Of a stretch of DNA of 64,000 nucleotides, positions 38,429 through 49,022 are shown piece by piece; the first letter of the stretch is position 1; each line of letters begins with the position of its first letter. The notes below the pieces were generated by a model. That model had not been told where the DNA came from and made no database searches. It was given only the letters and a program-made list of their open reading frames with translations. Position numbers and translations under genes: made by a program. The DNA is from Paramecium tetraurelia (taxonomy: Eukaryota > Ciliophora > Oligohymenophorea > Peniculida > Parameciidae). Location: the NCBI RefSeq assembly GCF_000165425.1, contig NW_001798980.1, forward strand, positions 125,178 to 189,177, given 5' to 3'.

Positions 38429-38992
38429 ATGAACATTAATTTATTTTATGATAGTTCTTCATTTGTTGATTTCTTTGAATGTTATATGATTTTTACTAAA
38501 AAATGCTTAAATGCTCACATTCTTGCAATATGTACTTGTCTCTATCCGTTTAACCTTACGAAGAAACTAATCAATCGAAGGCATCACGATAGAAACAAAA
38601 ACATTTATGCGGTATAAATTAATTCTATAAAATATAGTCTATATAGATAAAATCAAATAGACCATAACGAAATATCTAAATTTGTATAGACTATGAATTA
38701 GTTGAATCTCTTTACATTATAATTTGACATGATAAAAGGAATGGAATATTTATAACATATTATAGATGCCTAAAACACTAGAATCTTTATGTTTGATTAG
38801 CTGATTAACTGGCAGAGTGAATATGACAAATGTTCAAAGGTTAATACTAAAAAAATTGTGTAGGTATTATAATATTAAAATAATTCATTCAACTCATAAT
38901 ATATATTCAATTCAAAGTTGATTTAAATCTTATTGATGGCATCAATTTATCAGAAGTCTTCGAATACTTTGATAATTTATGATAAGGTTTGA
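38429..38992 (+). CDS. possible ORF, kinase-like fragment, overlapping an antisense gene
   Basis: 188 codons without TGA. The middle has NKNIYAVQINSI and DHNEISKFVQTMNQLN, which faintly resemble a kinase VAIK strand (with Gln for Lys) and helix C. A later part (FTLQFDMIKGMEYLQHIIDA, FDQLINWQSEYDK) looks like real protein. The last 86 bases overlap the 3' end of the gene at 38907-40315 on the other strand, which is unusual for this genome, so the true 3' end may differ. It could be a relic of a kinase paralogue. The N-terminal third is low-complexity. Confidence 0.3.
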
Positions 38993-40315
38993 TTAGAAAT
39001 CCTGCTGGAGGGGATTTTTCTGTTTTTTACCTTCTCAGGTCAATAGATTGCAATAAACCTTTGGATTCATAAAATTTTTAAATCGCTCTCCCTTTTCTTG
39101 ACATCTCATGTTTAATTAGAAAAGGAGATATACAAGAACATTTGAGTTTTGTATCTCTTTTAGAACGAGAAGTTATTGCTGATTATTCAATTAGGTTATG
39201 GTCCGATATTTCTTTAAAGACTCTGCCAAGTTATTTTTTAACGATAAAATTCCTGAAAGAGTCCTAATGTAGTGCTTATCTTTGAGGTATCTTATAATTT
39301 GTTGTTTATTGAAAGTTTGTTTGATTCCCACAGAGATTGCAATTACAACTCTTTCTTCTTTTGATTTTTTTTCCCGTGTCCATCTTGTAAGCATTGGGTA
39401 GGTGAAAACTAGTTGATATTTGTTTTTTGATTTAGGTTAATTATTGAGATGTTAATTGAGCAGACTTAAGATGCTACTGAACTGTTAAAGGGGTGTTGAG
39501 GAAGAGTGATTGGAGACGTGTGAGTTTGCCACATTAATCACAATAGCAACTTGCTCTTCTTTATGTATATGGGGATGAAGGAATGAATGATTATTTTAGA
39601 GTTGTTTTACGCAGAAGATTTCGTTATTATTTTATGATCAGCATTAAAAAATAGTTTTATAATAATCGTTTCACAATTATTTCTTAATCTATCTGCACGA
39701 GAAGTCTTTGATTGCAGGAAGAACAATCTGACTCAAACTCATGCATTCAGTTCTAAGTCTACGATGTTAAACATCAATGTTTCTTAAACTCATCATTTAA
39801 TTTTTTTATTAAATCAATTATCTTGGATCAATCCTACTTCTGCTTTGCATTTGTTCGAGTTGGATTGTTCGACTGTGTGTTAAATTTTTCCTTTTAATTA
39901 CAAAAAGCTTTCTGGATTTTTTCTATTTTTTAAAAGGGACATCTTTATGTTTGATTTGAAATTATGACATTGGCCCACATTCTGAACAGGTACAACTGTT
40001 TCGCCTGGGCCTTTGGTCTTAATTTTTATAAAAGGAAGGTGTTTGGCTAATAGATGTGGACATGGTTCTTGAATTTTTACTGATTTATTATTTTTCATCA
40101 GTCTGGGTTTTCTATAATTCTAATTCTTTTTTGGATTCATCAATTTAAATTTGGAGTGGCACCCATCCGTTATTTTAATGAATTTGTTAAAACTGACTAA
40201 GTTTACCACAATTATCACAATAGCAAGAACGTCTTCTTGTTACAGTTTGGTTTTTGTAGAGTTGAGAAAGATCTGGATATTTTTGTTAACTAGTCCTACG
40301 CCATTTAGCATACAT
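38907..40315 (-). CDS. orphan protein with four RRxSCxCxxCG motifs
   Basis: About 457 aa after removing a 35-nt intron near 39735-39790 whose exact ends are uncertain (two equally long choices). Four cysteine units stand out: RRRSCYCDNCGKLSQF, RRNSCTCSECGPMSQF, RRASCYCDQCGKLTRL and RRKSCNCNLCGNQTNF. They lie at about 40206-40236, 39974-40000, 39528-39554 and 39328-39350. Each is preceded by a Pro/Tyr-containing stretch (YPDLSQLYKN, TPSFYKNQ, LPNAYKM). A CSSCNQRL pair occurs between units 2 and 3. The rest is basic and Q-rich. The spacing suggests a metal-binding knuckle or a disulphide module. I know no family with this repeat. The start at 40315 lies 91 bases after the CK1-like gene. Confidence 0.65.
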
Positions 40316-40406
40316 TAATTTGGTATTTAGTTTAAATAAGAAATATTTATGTAAGTAAAGGAAATTATTATTAAGAATTTATAAATCACAATTGCTTATT
40401 ATAATT

Positions 40407-41927
40407 TCATGATTTGGAAGTATGTTTGTGAATTTGTTTAAAATGGACTGGCATGCCCTGCAATTATTGGTACTTCGTTGACAATTTCTAAGAGTCTTCA
40501 TCTCCACTAAATTCATCCATGTATTATTGAAACCCCCAGGTAGAATCGATGGTTTTATGGCGCTAAGAATATGGTTCATTAATGTTACTCTGAATTAATC
40601 CTTGGGTTCGATTATTTGTATTCCACTGTGGAACACTACAGACTACCGTTTAGAGGATTTGGCACTCTTTTTGCTCTTCCTGCTCTTCTTGCTCCTGGAC
40701 CTCTTGTCATCTTTGATGCTGCCATTTTCGACCTAAGAAGGCACATACTTAATCATCATGGAGGACAGGGATCCCTGAATTGAAGTGCTTGTCAGGTGTT
40801 TGGATTCAGCTCTGACTGGACTGCCTCCATTTTATCTGTTTGCTTCGGGAGGCTTCAACAGATGATTTGAACCTAAGATAGCTTGAGAGGAGGGCTTGTG
40901 TTTGTCTTCAGAGACAGCCCAGATAATTTAGTCCTTTATCTTAGTAGAACGATCAGACCATTCAAAAACCTTATCCATAATAATTTGGTTATTGGATGCA
41001 GCTTTAAGAATGAGAGATTTCATATACTTATAGTCGGGCTCTGATTTAAATTCTAATTTTTTCAGATAACTATGTTTTAGTAGGCTGTTACTTCAGAATT
41101 TCAGCAAATTCAGAAGGAATGTCTTTACAGAGTTCTGCTACTTCAGTTTTCATTTTGACCTCTCCAACCAATGAAGTTCTGTCTCTATGTCCAATATTTT
41201 GTAAATTTTACCAAGGCAATTTGCTATAATATGAAAAGTGCACTCTACCCTTTTAAGAGATAAATCATCACATAGAACATCGACTCAACATCATCCTTTC
41301 TACCTAGCTCATGACCTCGATGGGCAGCAATTGAGGCATATCTAGTAGTACCAATAAAGGACTTCTTGTCTTTAGGAGGACTTAATAAGATTAGAATTTG
41401 AATTTATACATATGTTTTCCTTGAGTATCCAAATAGACTTTCGAGACTCCATAATCAACCAAGTAAATGATACCGTTGTCCAATTGATATCCAGTGAGTA
41501 TGTTTTCAGGTTTGAAATCCCTATGAATCACTCCTCTTTCATGAACTTGTTGTAGAGTACTCAAAAGTTATTGAGTTATTTGCAACACAGATTTGAGACT
41601 CAATTTTTTGTATTGTTTAATGAAATGGCTCAGATCCTTTCCAAGTAGTTGGATGACAATCACATTATAATCTTATTCAAAACCACTCCAATATAATTTA
41701 GGAACTCCAGGCACTCCAACGAGACGATTGAGAATAGTAATTTCCCTGTCAAGAGAACTCGCATCCTCATTCTCTTCCTTCTCCACTTTAACAGCAACTT
41801 CCTCTCTCGTATGTTTATCGAATGCTAAATAGACTATGCCAAAGGATCCAGAGGAAATCTATTGTTTAATGATATATTTGTTATTGAAGATCTTCGGATC
41901 TCTGTAACTTTGAGGAAGCTTCATCAT
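40407..41927 (-). CDS. casein kinase 1-like protein kinase
   Basis: Spliced product 472 aa, four introns (29, 25, 22 and 26 nt; the first at 41381-41409 ends AAG). CK1 hallmarks are FNNKYIIKQQISSGSFGIVY, VAVKVEKE, HRDFKPENILTGY, GTTRYASIAAHRG, RKDDVESMFYVMIYLLKG-KLPWQ and the C-lobe YLKKLEFKSEPDYKYMKSL. DFG is replaced by DYG (VDYGVSK), which keeps the metal-binding Asp. The C-terminal tail is Lys/Ser-rich (RSRSKKSRKSKKSAKSSKR), perhaps a nuclear or cortical targeting signal, then an acidic segment (YMDEFSGDEDSQKL). The last 26-nt intron determines the end; without it the frame would falsely run into the next gene. Confidence 0.9.
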
Positions 41928-41957
41928 ATGTTAATTATAATTTGTATTCAACGATAA

Positions 41958-43768
41958 TCAAATATTCACTACATACCCCAACTTCTTCAATTCTTCAATC
42001 CTCTTTTTGGCTTTCGTAGCATTGATCAGAGTCTGTGACAAATAGATATTCTTTGGCAGTTGTCCACTTTTAGTAATATTAAGAATGACATCAAGTATTC
42101 TCTCTGAAATCATATTTGAAGAAAGATGCAAAGACGTAATATTCGGATTCTAAGTCAAAGCCTGCAATACAACACTAGCACCCTCGTCACTAATCTTATT
42201 CCTGGCCAATTTCAACTACTTCACCTTTTTGCACATTTTCAATTGTTCCGCAATAATATTGCACCCCTCATCTCCCAACTCTTAAAGAATACAATTAACA
42301 TATCTTACCTGCATTCGACAGATCCACAATTTCTAAATTGTCATTCCGAAATGCCTGCATGATTGGCTCAAACTTCTCATTAATTTTAAACGTCTTCTTT
42401 CTCTTCTCTTACAACTTGGGAGTGGGAGATATCCCTTGTCTCAACAAGGAAACAGGAGGAGGAGGTTACAAAGACACATTATTGGGTGCATCCTTACTTG
42501 GACTCTTCTACTTTAACTATTTCAAGGGAGTAGTTGCAGACTAAAAACTATGCAGAGACGGTTCTGTCCTCACAGGACTTTTAGCTTATTGCACTTGTGA
42601 TTATGTTGTCTATTTCAACTCATGTTGTGAATTAGATACTACATGGGTGACCTATGAAATCAAATTGGTCTTCGTTGTCTGTCCAATCAGCTACAGAATT
42701 ATCTCTTAAAAGAAGAGGCTCCTCTTGATCAAACTTACTGAAACTATTCTCTACTTGATTTGTTTCATTATGACTCATCTACAATGTTAAACTACACATC
42801 GATTCAAAACACTTTTCTATTTCCTGTTTTTTGAAATCCACTCTGATTTTCTTTATTTTCACATTATTAATTCGCTATTCCAACATCTTAATAGTTCTAT
42901 CCATTTCGTCTAAGATGGCATTTCCTTTAAATTCCTAATTGTACAGCAGATCTAATGGCAATTCCCCACTCTCAGTCTTGGTTGAAAAATAAAGCAGTCT
43001 GTCCTTAGCCCCTATCTTCCATAACTCTGCTTATTACAAACTCTATTACACTTAGTCCCTGATCTACCTTTTGGTTTGCTATTCCAGAGTCTGAGTCAGT
43101 CCATTCAATTACTCCAAGAGTTTGTTCTCCTTCAAGTCCAACTGATGATGCAATTCCTTGAATTTCTCTTTGACTGCCATCTGACTCTCCTGCAACATTA
43201 TCTAATACTTCTCATTCATAGACTCATAAAACTTAGACTCCGTTAACTCTGATTGCTTATCCAAGATCTTCTAATAAGTCTGCATGATATTCTCAGCTTT
43301 CGAGGCTATCTCTCTAACTACATCATCTACCGAACGAACCTCGTGATGTCTGTGATTACCAAATAAAGCACATTTAGTACATATTCGAATCTTATCAGTC
43401 AAGCATACGATCTCCAACTTCTCCAAATGTTCCCCGCACAATTCAATCTTCTCCTGAGCCAAGTTATTCAGATGTAACTAATATTCTGGATGATCTATTG
43501 ATGGCCTTTACTTCACCACCATTTTTAAAAGTTGACAATTCTTCGGAAACTCTGTAATATGTGTCTTCCCCTTCGCAAGAATACTTTATATATCTCATTG
43601 TCAGAATTACTTATCCTCAGGACAACATATCTGCTAACCATCAGCACTCATCAACATCTACTTTATGCACTTTTAGCAGATCGTATGTCCACAATCAGGC
43701 AACATCAAAGGAATATTCTCGAATTCATTGAATATATTACAGCATTACGGACATATGAGCTCTTCCAT
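41958..43768 (-). CDS. RING / B-box / coiled-coil / LRR protein
   Basis: Spliced product 579 aa, three introns: 27 nt, 16 nt (42679-42694) and 28 nt (42281-42308, ending AAG). An N-terminal RING-type finger (CPQCCNIF, CGHTICQKC, CCPED) is followed by a B-box (CGEHLEKLEIVC, CTKCALFGNHRHHEV). A long coiled coil (EKYQIMLQESQMAVKEKFKE, LHHQLDLKENKLLEQL), a Pro/Ser-rich linker and RI-type leucine-rich repeats follow (LGDEGCNIIAEQLK, LKLARNKISDEGASVV, LHLSSNMISE). RING, B-box and coiled coil make a TRIM-like ubiquitin ligase core; the LRR end would select targets. The LRR part depends on the 16-nt intron, whose removal makes the whole length a multiple of three. Confidence 0.82.
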
Positions 43769-43903
43769 TTTAATTAAAATAACGATATTTCATTAAAGGA
43801 ATACTATTAATTTATAACTCATCATTCATTATAAATTATTGTCTATTGATTATTATCACCCCCAACTTCACTCATTCCTTCAGAAAGTCAATTGTCTAAA
43901 TTT

Positions 43904-44258
43904 ATGTCAACCACCCTCTCTCTTTCCGAATCACATAATAGAACTTCAATGACTAGATCTAAATATTATTATTAAGTGTTAGTTATTTAATGATTCCATT
44001 CGCAGAAACACTGATTAAAAAAAACCATTAGATGAAGAAGAATTTTATGAAAAATGCATTCATTTTTTAGATCATATTATATATTGTTCCCAATCATTTG
44101 TATTATAAGTTGTACTTCTTAATTATTTTGATGTTTTTTTAATTCAATCATTATCTTCAATCTAATTGAGTGTAAGCATTATAGAAATTATCTTGATTGT
44201 TAATTAACATATTTATTATTAATAAAATGAAAAAATAAATTTAAAAGGAATAAATTGA
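43904..44258 (+). CDS. small hypothetical protein
   Basis: 108 codons after removal of a 28-nt intron candidate (GTT...CAG) around 43978-44005. It starts MSTTLSLSESHNRTSMTRSK and continues DEEEFYEKCIHFLDHIIYCS, then a hydrophobic C-terminal half (LLNYFDVFLIQSL, VSIIEIILIVN). The second half could be a membrane hairpin or a buried helix pair. Family unknown. It fits in the gap between the divergent RING/LRR gene (135 bases away) and the deubiquitinase gene (40 bases). The splice site is non-standard, so confidence is modest. The rest of 43769-44298 holds nothing recognisable. Confidence 0.4.
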
Positions 44259-44298
44259 TCAATATACCTAAATGGGTTTCTCGGTGTAATTAATTCAT

Positions 44299-47163
44299 AT
44301 GGCTTGGGAAGTGATAAACGATGAATCAGAAATGATGGACACACTCATTGCTTTAACAAGTTAAAATTAGTAGATGCAATAAACATCAAATGTATGATTA
44401 TATTTAATATATTGAATAGAAACAAGATGAAGAAATTCAATTAACGCAGGCCTTGCTGGATTCATATAAAACTAATCAATAGACAGGATCTCAAAAATTT
44501 GAAATAATTTCACCTGAATAAAGGAAGAGAGTTGATGGAATCCCATGTGGTTTGAAGAATTTAGGGAATACTTGTTATTTTAATGGTTTGCTCCAGACAT
44601 ATTTCTTTGATTGTCAATTTGTGAAGACCATCATAACTTTCTAAATTCCATAACAAATTGAATAAAGCAAATATGGTAAATCAATCTAGCTAGTATAAAA
44701 TCTATAAAATCTCTTCATCAGCATGATTGGGAGTGACAAAAAGTATGTTGATCCATCTGAAGTCGTTAAAAGCATCTGCGATGAATTTGGAAATGTTCTT
44801 CCAATTGGAGATTAGAAGGATGTGGGCGAATTTAATCTTTACTTTCTTAGTCGCGTTGGAGAAGCGCTGACTCAAACAGAATCGCAAAGTAGCAAAATTG
44901 AAGACATATACATCGAATCTTCTCCATCAATTTTAAAGCAGAAGTCATCTGTGATTCACGATGAAGATATTGTTTCGAAGTTATTTTTATGTAAGGTTTT
45001 TCATCAATTTGAATTTGACCAAGGGGGTATTCAACAAATCAGAGAAAGCACAGAACTTTTTAATTACATACCACTTGATTTAAAGGATGGAAACTTATAT
45101 GATAGTTTTGATAACTTTATTGTTAATAACATTGATGATTTCAAGAATGATTTTGATGAAACAGTTCAAGCAGTTAAATACAATTGGATACATTCACCAC
45201 CTTAAAAACTATCCTTTCAAATTCAGAGAGTTATTTATTGCAAAGAAAAAAGTATATTGTCACAGAATATTATGTTTAGATGATTTAATTAAATAAAATG
45301 ATGAGTTTACGTTTGATGAAGAAATCTATTTGGATCGTTTTCTAATTGAAAATAGAGAGAAATATCTGGAAACTAGAATCTAAAATAAAGAATTTAAATC
45401 CAAATAAAAGAAGATTAAATAAGGTCTATAATAATTAACTAAATTTAATGATCAACATGATTTGTAAGATGTATTGACTAATACAATTAAATTTTTGGAA
45501 ATGCAAAACGTAGAGAACAATGAGCATGCTGCTAATTTTGGGTAATCGGATCAACAAGCAGCCATTGATTAATTGCAACAATACAATTAAAAAGTATTGA
45601 GGAAAAAGAAGTAACTGCAAACTCAATATGATGAACTTGAGAATAAGATTTAGGTTAGCTACAATGATTTAAAAAAGCATAAGTATCTTCTCCAATCCAT
45701 TCTTATACATGATGGCTAAGCCAGTAACTCAATATTCTATTATTAGATTCCGGACACTACTACACTTATATTAAAGACTTTCGAAGAGAAACATGGTTTA
45801 AATTCAACGACATTCACGTAGGAGTGGAGACGAAGGAGAAAGTATTTTAGGATGCCTTTGGTATGAAGACTGGAGTCAACGCATACTTGTTAATTTATGC
45901 TAGAATTGATATTGTGAAGTAGGAACTAGAGTCTCAAATCAGATCGTATAGAATTAGTTCGGAACAGGGATATTTGAATGATAAATACGGTAGTTTCCTC
46001 AATTACATGTAAAGAGAACAGTTAGCGAAGGAGAACTAATTGTTCTATAATGAGATTGAGGAATACAAGTCTTCGAGGATCATAGAGAAATTAATTGAGT
46101 CTTATTAAATTAGATTTCAATTTATTAATGAGCACTATCGAATCATATCGAGCAAGGTGCAATCAACTGTGTATAAGCCGTTGATTATGTTGAATTTCCC
46201 GATGTTTATTAAGAGTAAGATGACTGTGTTAGGTAAGGATTCTTATGACAACATTTTAAAGTGGGTAATCTTGGATTCAGCATTGAGGGATGTGAATTAG
46301 GATAAATCAGGTATTTTTGGGGGATAGATTAGCGAGAATGTAAAAATTAAAAATTATGTAATAGTTTCAAAATCAAATAATGGTAAAGTTTAAGGCACAA
46401 TTCAATGAATTCAAGAGGCCGACTGAATATTTGAGTACAGAGGAATAGAATGAATTTCACAAGTTGTCTTAGGAATACATTCAATATGTAGCAATGGCTT
46501 CTTTGGCATCGATATTGTTGGATTTAATTTTAAAAAGAGAGTTCCCCATGGTGCTATCAGTGTTGCATCATTTTTCTATGATTGCAAAGTAATTGGATAC
46601 ACATAATTATTTTTATAAAATGGCAAGTAATTTTTAAAAATTAATTCCAATCATAATAATTTGCAAAATGATTCCGGTATAGGCTGATGTGAATTTGAAG
46701 GAATTAGAATTGCTTCAAGCCTATTTGTCATTTTAACATTTTAGAGTTGAAGATTAAAACTTTTGGGAAACTCAGATTTCAATAATGATGAATGCGGTAT
46801 GTGAAAATCACGATGAACCATATGTTTAGAGTATTATTACTAAATTTGAAGCCAATATTAAAGATCCAAATTTTATAATTTAAATAGAACAGGTCAATGA
46901 TGTAATTATGGGTTTAATTGTTAATTGTAGGAGATTAGTGTGCAGTAGGCAGCTTTGAGTGCGAATTACGATGTGTTTTATTGGTCTCCTAATGTGAAGC
47001 AAGATGTTTTGTTTGATAAGTTAGTTAGCGGTTGGAATGAGATGAAGGCTTAATTCGAAGTAAGTGTAGAGTTTTAATCTAGCCGTTCATCAAGATTTAA
47101 AAAGCTCATAATCAATCCCATAATCCACTGATGAAATAGGAATTAGAAAATCTAATTTGTTGA
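44299..47163 (+). CDS. USP25/28-like ubiquitin-specific protease
   Basis: Spliced product 900 aa, six introns (28, 28, 23, 31, 29 and 23 nt; the 31-nt one at 46358-46388 ends AAG). The Cys box is GLKNLGNTCYFNGLLQTYF. The His box is SGHYYTYIKD, restored by the 23-nt intron, followed by WFKFNDIHV and NAYLLIYAR. A long coiled insertion (DLQDVLTNTIKFLEMQ, LQTQYDELENKIQ) lies between the two halves of the catalytic domain, as in USP25/USP28. A helical C-terminal region of about 350 residues follows. It should cleave ubiquitin chains. The assignment to this subfamily rests on the insertion and is less certain than the USP call. Confidence 0.9.
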
Positions 47164-47188
47164 TATATATATTTTATAGATAAATATT

Positions 47189-48843
47189 ATGATTCTGATA
47201 GCAGCATCAATGCACATTAGGGAGCATCGTTCTTTTTCTCTTAGGACTCCTTCAATTCATATAAGAGACGAAGATCCGAAAGATGTGGTGAAGAGTAGCA
47301 TTTGTGGTATAATGATGGGAGTACTTTTCATGATAATATTCGCAATAATTGGGATGGTAGGGATATTTACGAATATCGACGAGGAAATAGAATATATATG
47401 GATGTTAGTCGTTTTGACTTTCACTTATGTACTCTTTATTCCTTACTTTATTTTAATATTACAAGATCTGAGGAGAATATCGAGTGAGTTGGAGAAGCAT
47501 TAGGATGAATCTATTGTGATGAATCCCTATGCATTTGCTTCTAGTATGAATACGATTAGTGCCATTACAAACACAGAAAAATATAACCTTTTTAGATTAT
47601 TAAATGTTTAATTTTTCATCATTTCTTTGATTATTAGTGCTTTCTTAATAAATTCAGAAATTGTGATCGGATCATTATTAGCAATTGTTAACTACATCGT
47701 GGCAGCAACTATTATCATCTATGTTTGCAGAAGATGTTGGCTGGGATGTTGCAATATTAAAATTGCAACCAAAAACCCAAAACGATATCACTTCTACAGA
47801 TATCCATGTAAATTTAATCGATTACTATACAAGCTCCCAATCAAGTCAAGGATTCAGCATTTGCATTTGCAGTTGCATTGGTTACTTATTATGTTTGCAA
47901 ACTCATCCTCTATGTGATCTTTCTTTGCTTAGATCAAGAAGATTTTCAATACACTTACCTCACTAGCTTATTCTATGCTTTTATAATGATTGTATAATTC
48001 GCATATGTTTCGTATTTGATCAAAAGAACCCTCATTACTTAACAATCCAAGAAATACTTCAAATGTTACATGACCTTATTTTAGTCCCTTTACCTCTCTC
48101 AGACCACCTAGAACTGTGTTCTCAAGGGACTTTACTTCTTTTCCTTATTGTGCACCTACATCGCCTTCTTTCTTGAGAAACCCTACTTAACAATCAAAAA
48201 CTCCGATCTATTTGGAGTTCAATAATTTTGTTCCTATGAACACTTCATCTACCTATTCACATTACTGTAACTCATCTATTTCCTCTTGTTTCGAAGCTAT
48301 TGTGTTAATAAGGAGGAAGAACAAATATAGATTTTTGATTTCAATTAAGTCCAAACCCAGGACAACCGTTTACAATGGATACAAAATTAACAGGACTACC
48401 CAATTTACGACAATTAGGAAGCAGATTTTCTGTATTTCATCCACGATCTAGAAGCTCTATAGGAGATCTACGACAATCTGATTTTCTAATCTTCTTAATT
48501 AGAATTGAAGATGAGACCAAGAAATGGCCAATTAATCAATTTAACCTAATGGATTGAAGACAAGAAGTTTTAATTACAAGTCCAAGGGAGAGGCTTTGAT
48601 GATGAATACTTTGCAAATCTCAAATCATTCATCAAACAAAACATTCGATCCAAAAGAGATGCCAAAGACAAACAAAAATAATCTATCGATAGAATTGAAT
48701 GTGCAATATGTTTATAATAGTTGGACACCAAATAGAATATTACTAGATTAGGATGCCATTCCACTCATAAATTTCACACTGAATGTATAGAAAGATGGAT
48801 CAATGCTGTCCACAAATGTCCTTTATGCAATCAACCTGCTTGA
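47189..48843 (+). CDS. multi-pass membrane RING-H2 E3 ubiquitin ligase
   Basis: Spliced product 542 aa with one 26-nt intron (47808-47833, AAG). Many hydrophobic segments fill the first 350 residues (IMMGVLFMIIFAIIGMVGI, IWMLVVLTFTYVLFIPYFIL, FFIISLIISAFLI, AFAFAVALVTYYVCKLIL, FFSLLCTYIAFFL, LFTLLQLIYFLLF). A C-terminal RING-H2 finger has CAICLQQL, CHSTHKFHTECIERW and CPLCNQPA. A ligase embedded in ER or endomembranes, with the RING in the cytosol, is the natural reading. Its start is only 25 bases after the stop of the upstream deubiquitinase on the same strand. Confidence 0.9.
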
Positions 48844-49022
48844 TTATTAAATATATTTGACTACAAAATTTGTGATATCTCTCATCCTACCGATTTCAGG
48901 ACATCATCATAAGATAATTCAGTCCCCTCAAGAAAATCAATACAATTCTAAACTCATTTAAATTATGTTAACACTATTATCTTGTTAAATTTTATGCAAT
49001 TTGATTATTTATTAACGGATTT
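48844..49022. other. intergenic spacer
   Basis: Short AT-rich spacer between two + strand genes. Nothing recognisable. Confidence 0.6.

Noticed and set aside
40379-40579. An open frame that seems to continue the CK1-like kinase through the cysteine-motif gene, suggesting a kinase-cysteine-repeat fusion.
   Set aside because: A good 26-nt GTA...TAG intron (starting GTAACATTAATG) takes the kinase into another, more protein-like frame that ends at the TGA at 40407. That also makes the kinase length a multiple of three and leaves a 91-base spacer before the next ATG.
47627-47966. Two overlapping + strand frames near the membrane RING gene, suggesting an extra small gene.
   Set aside because: Splicing one 26-nt intron joins the correct parts into the RING-H2 protein; the overlapping frames are its shadows.
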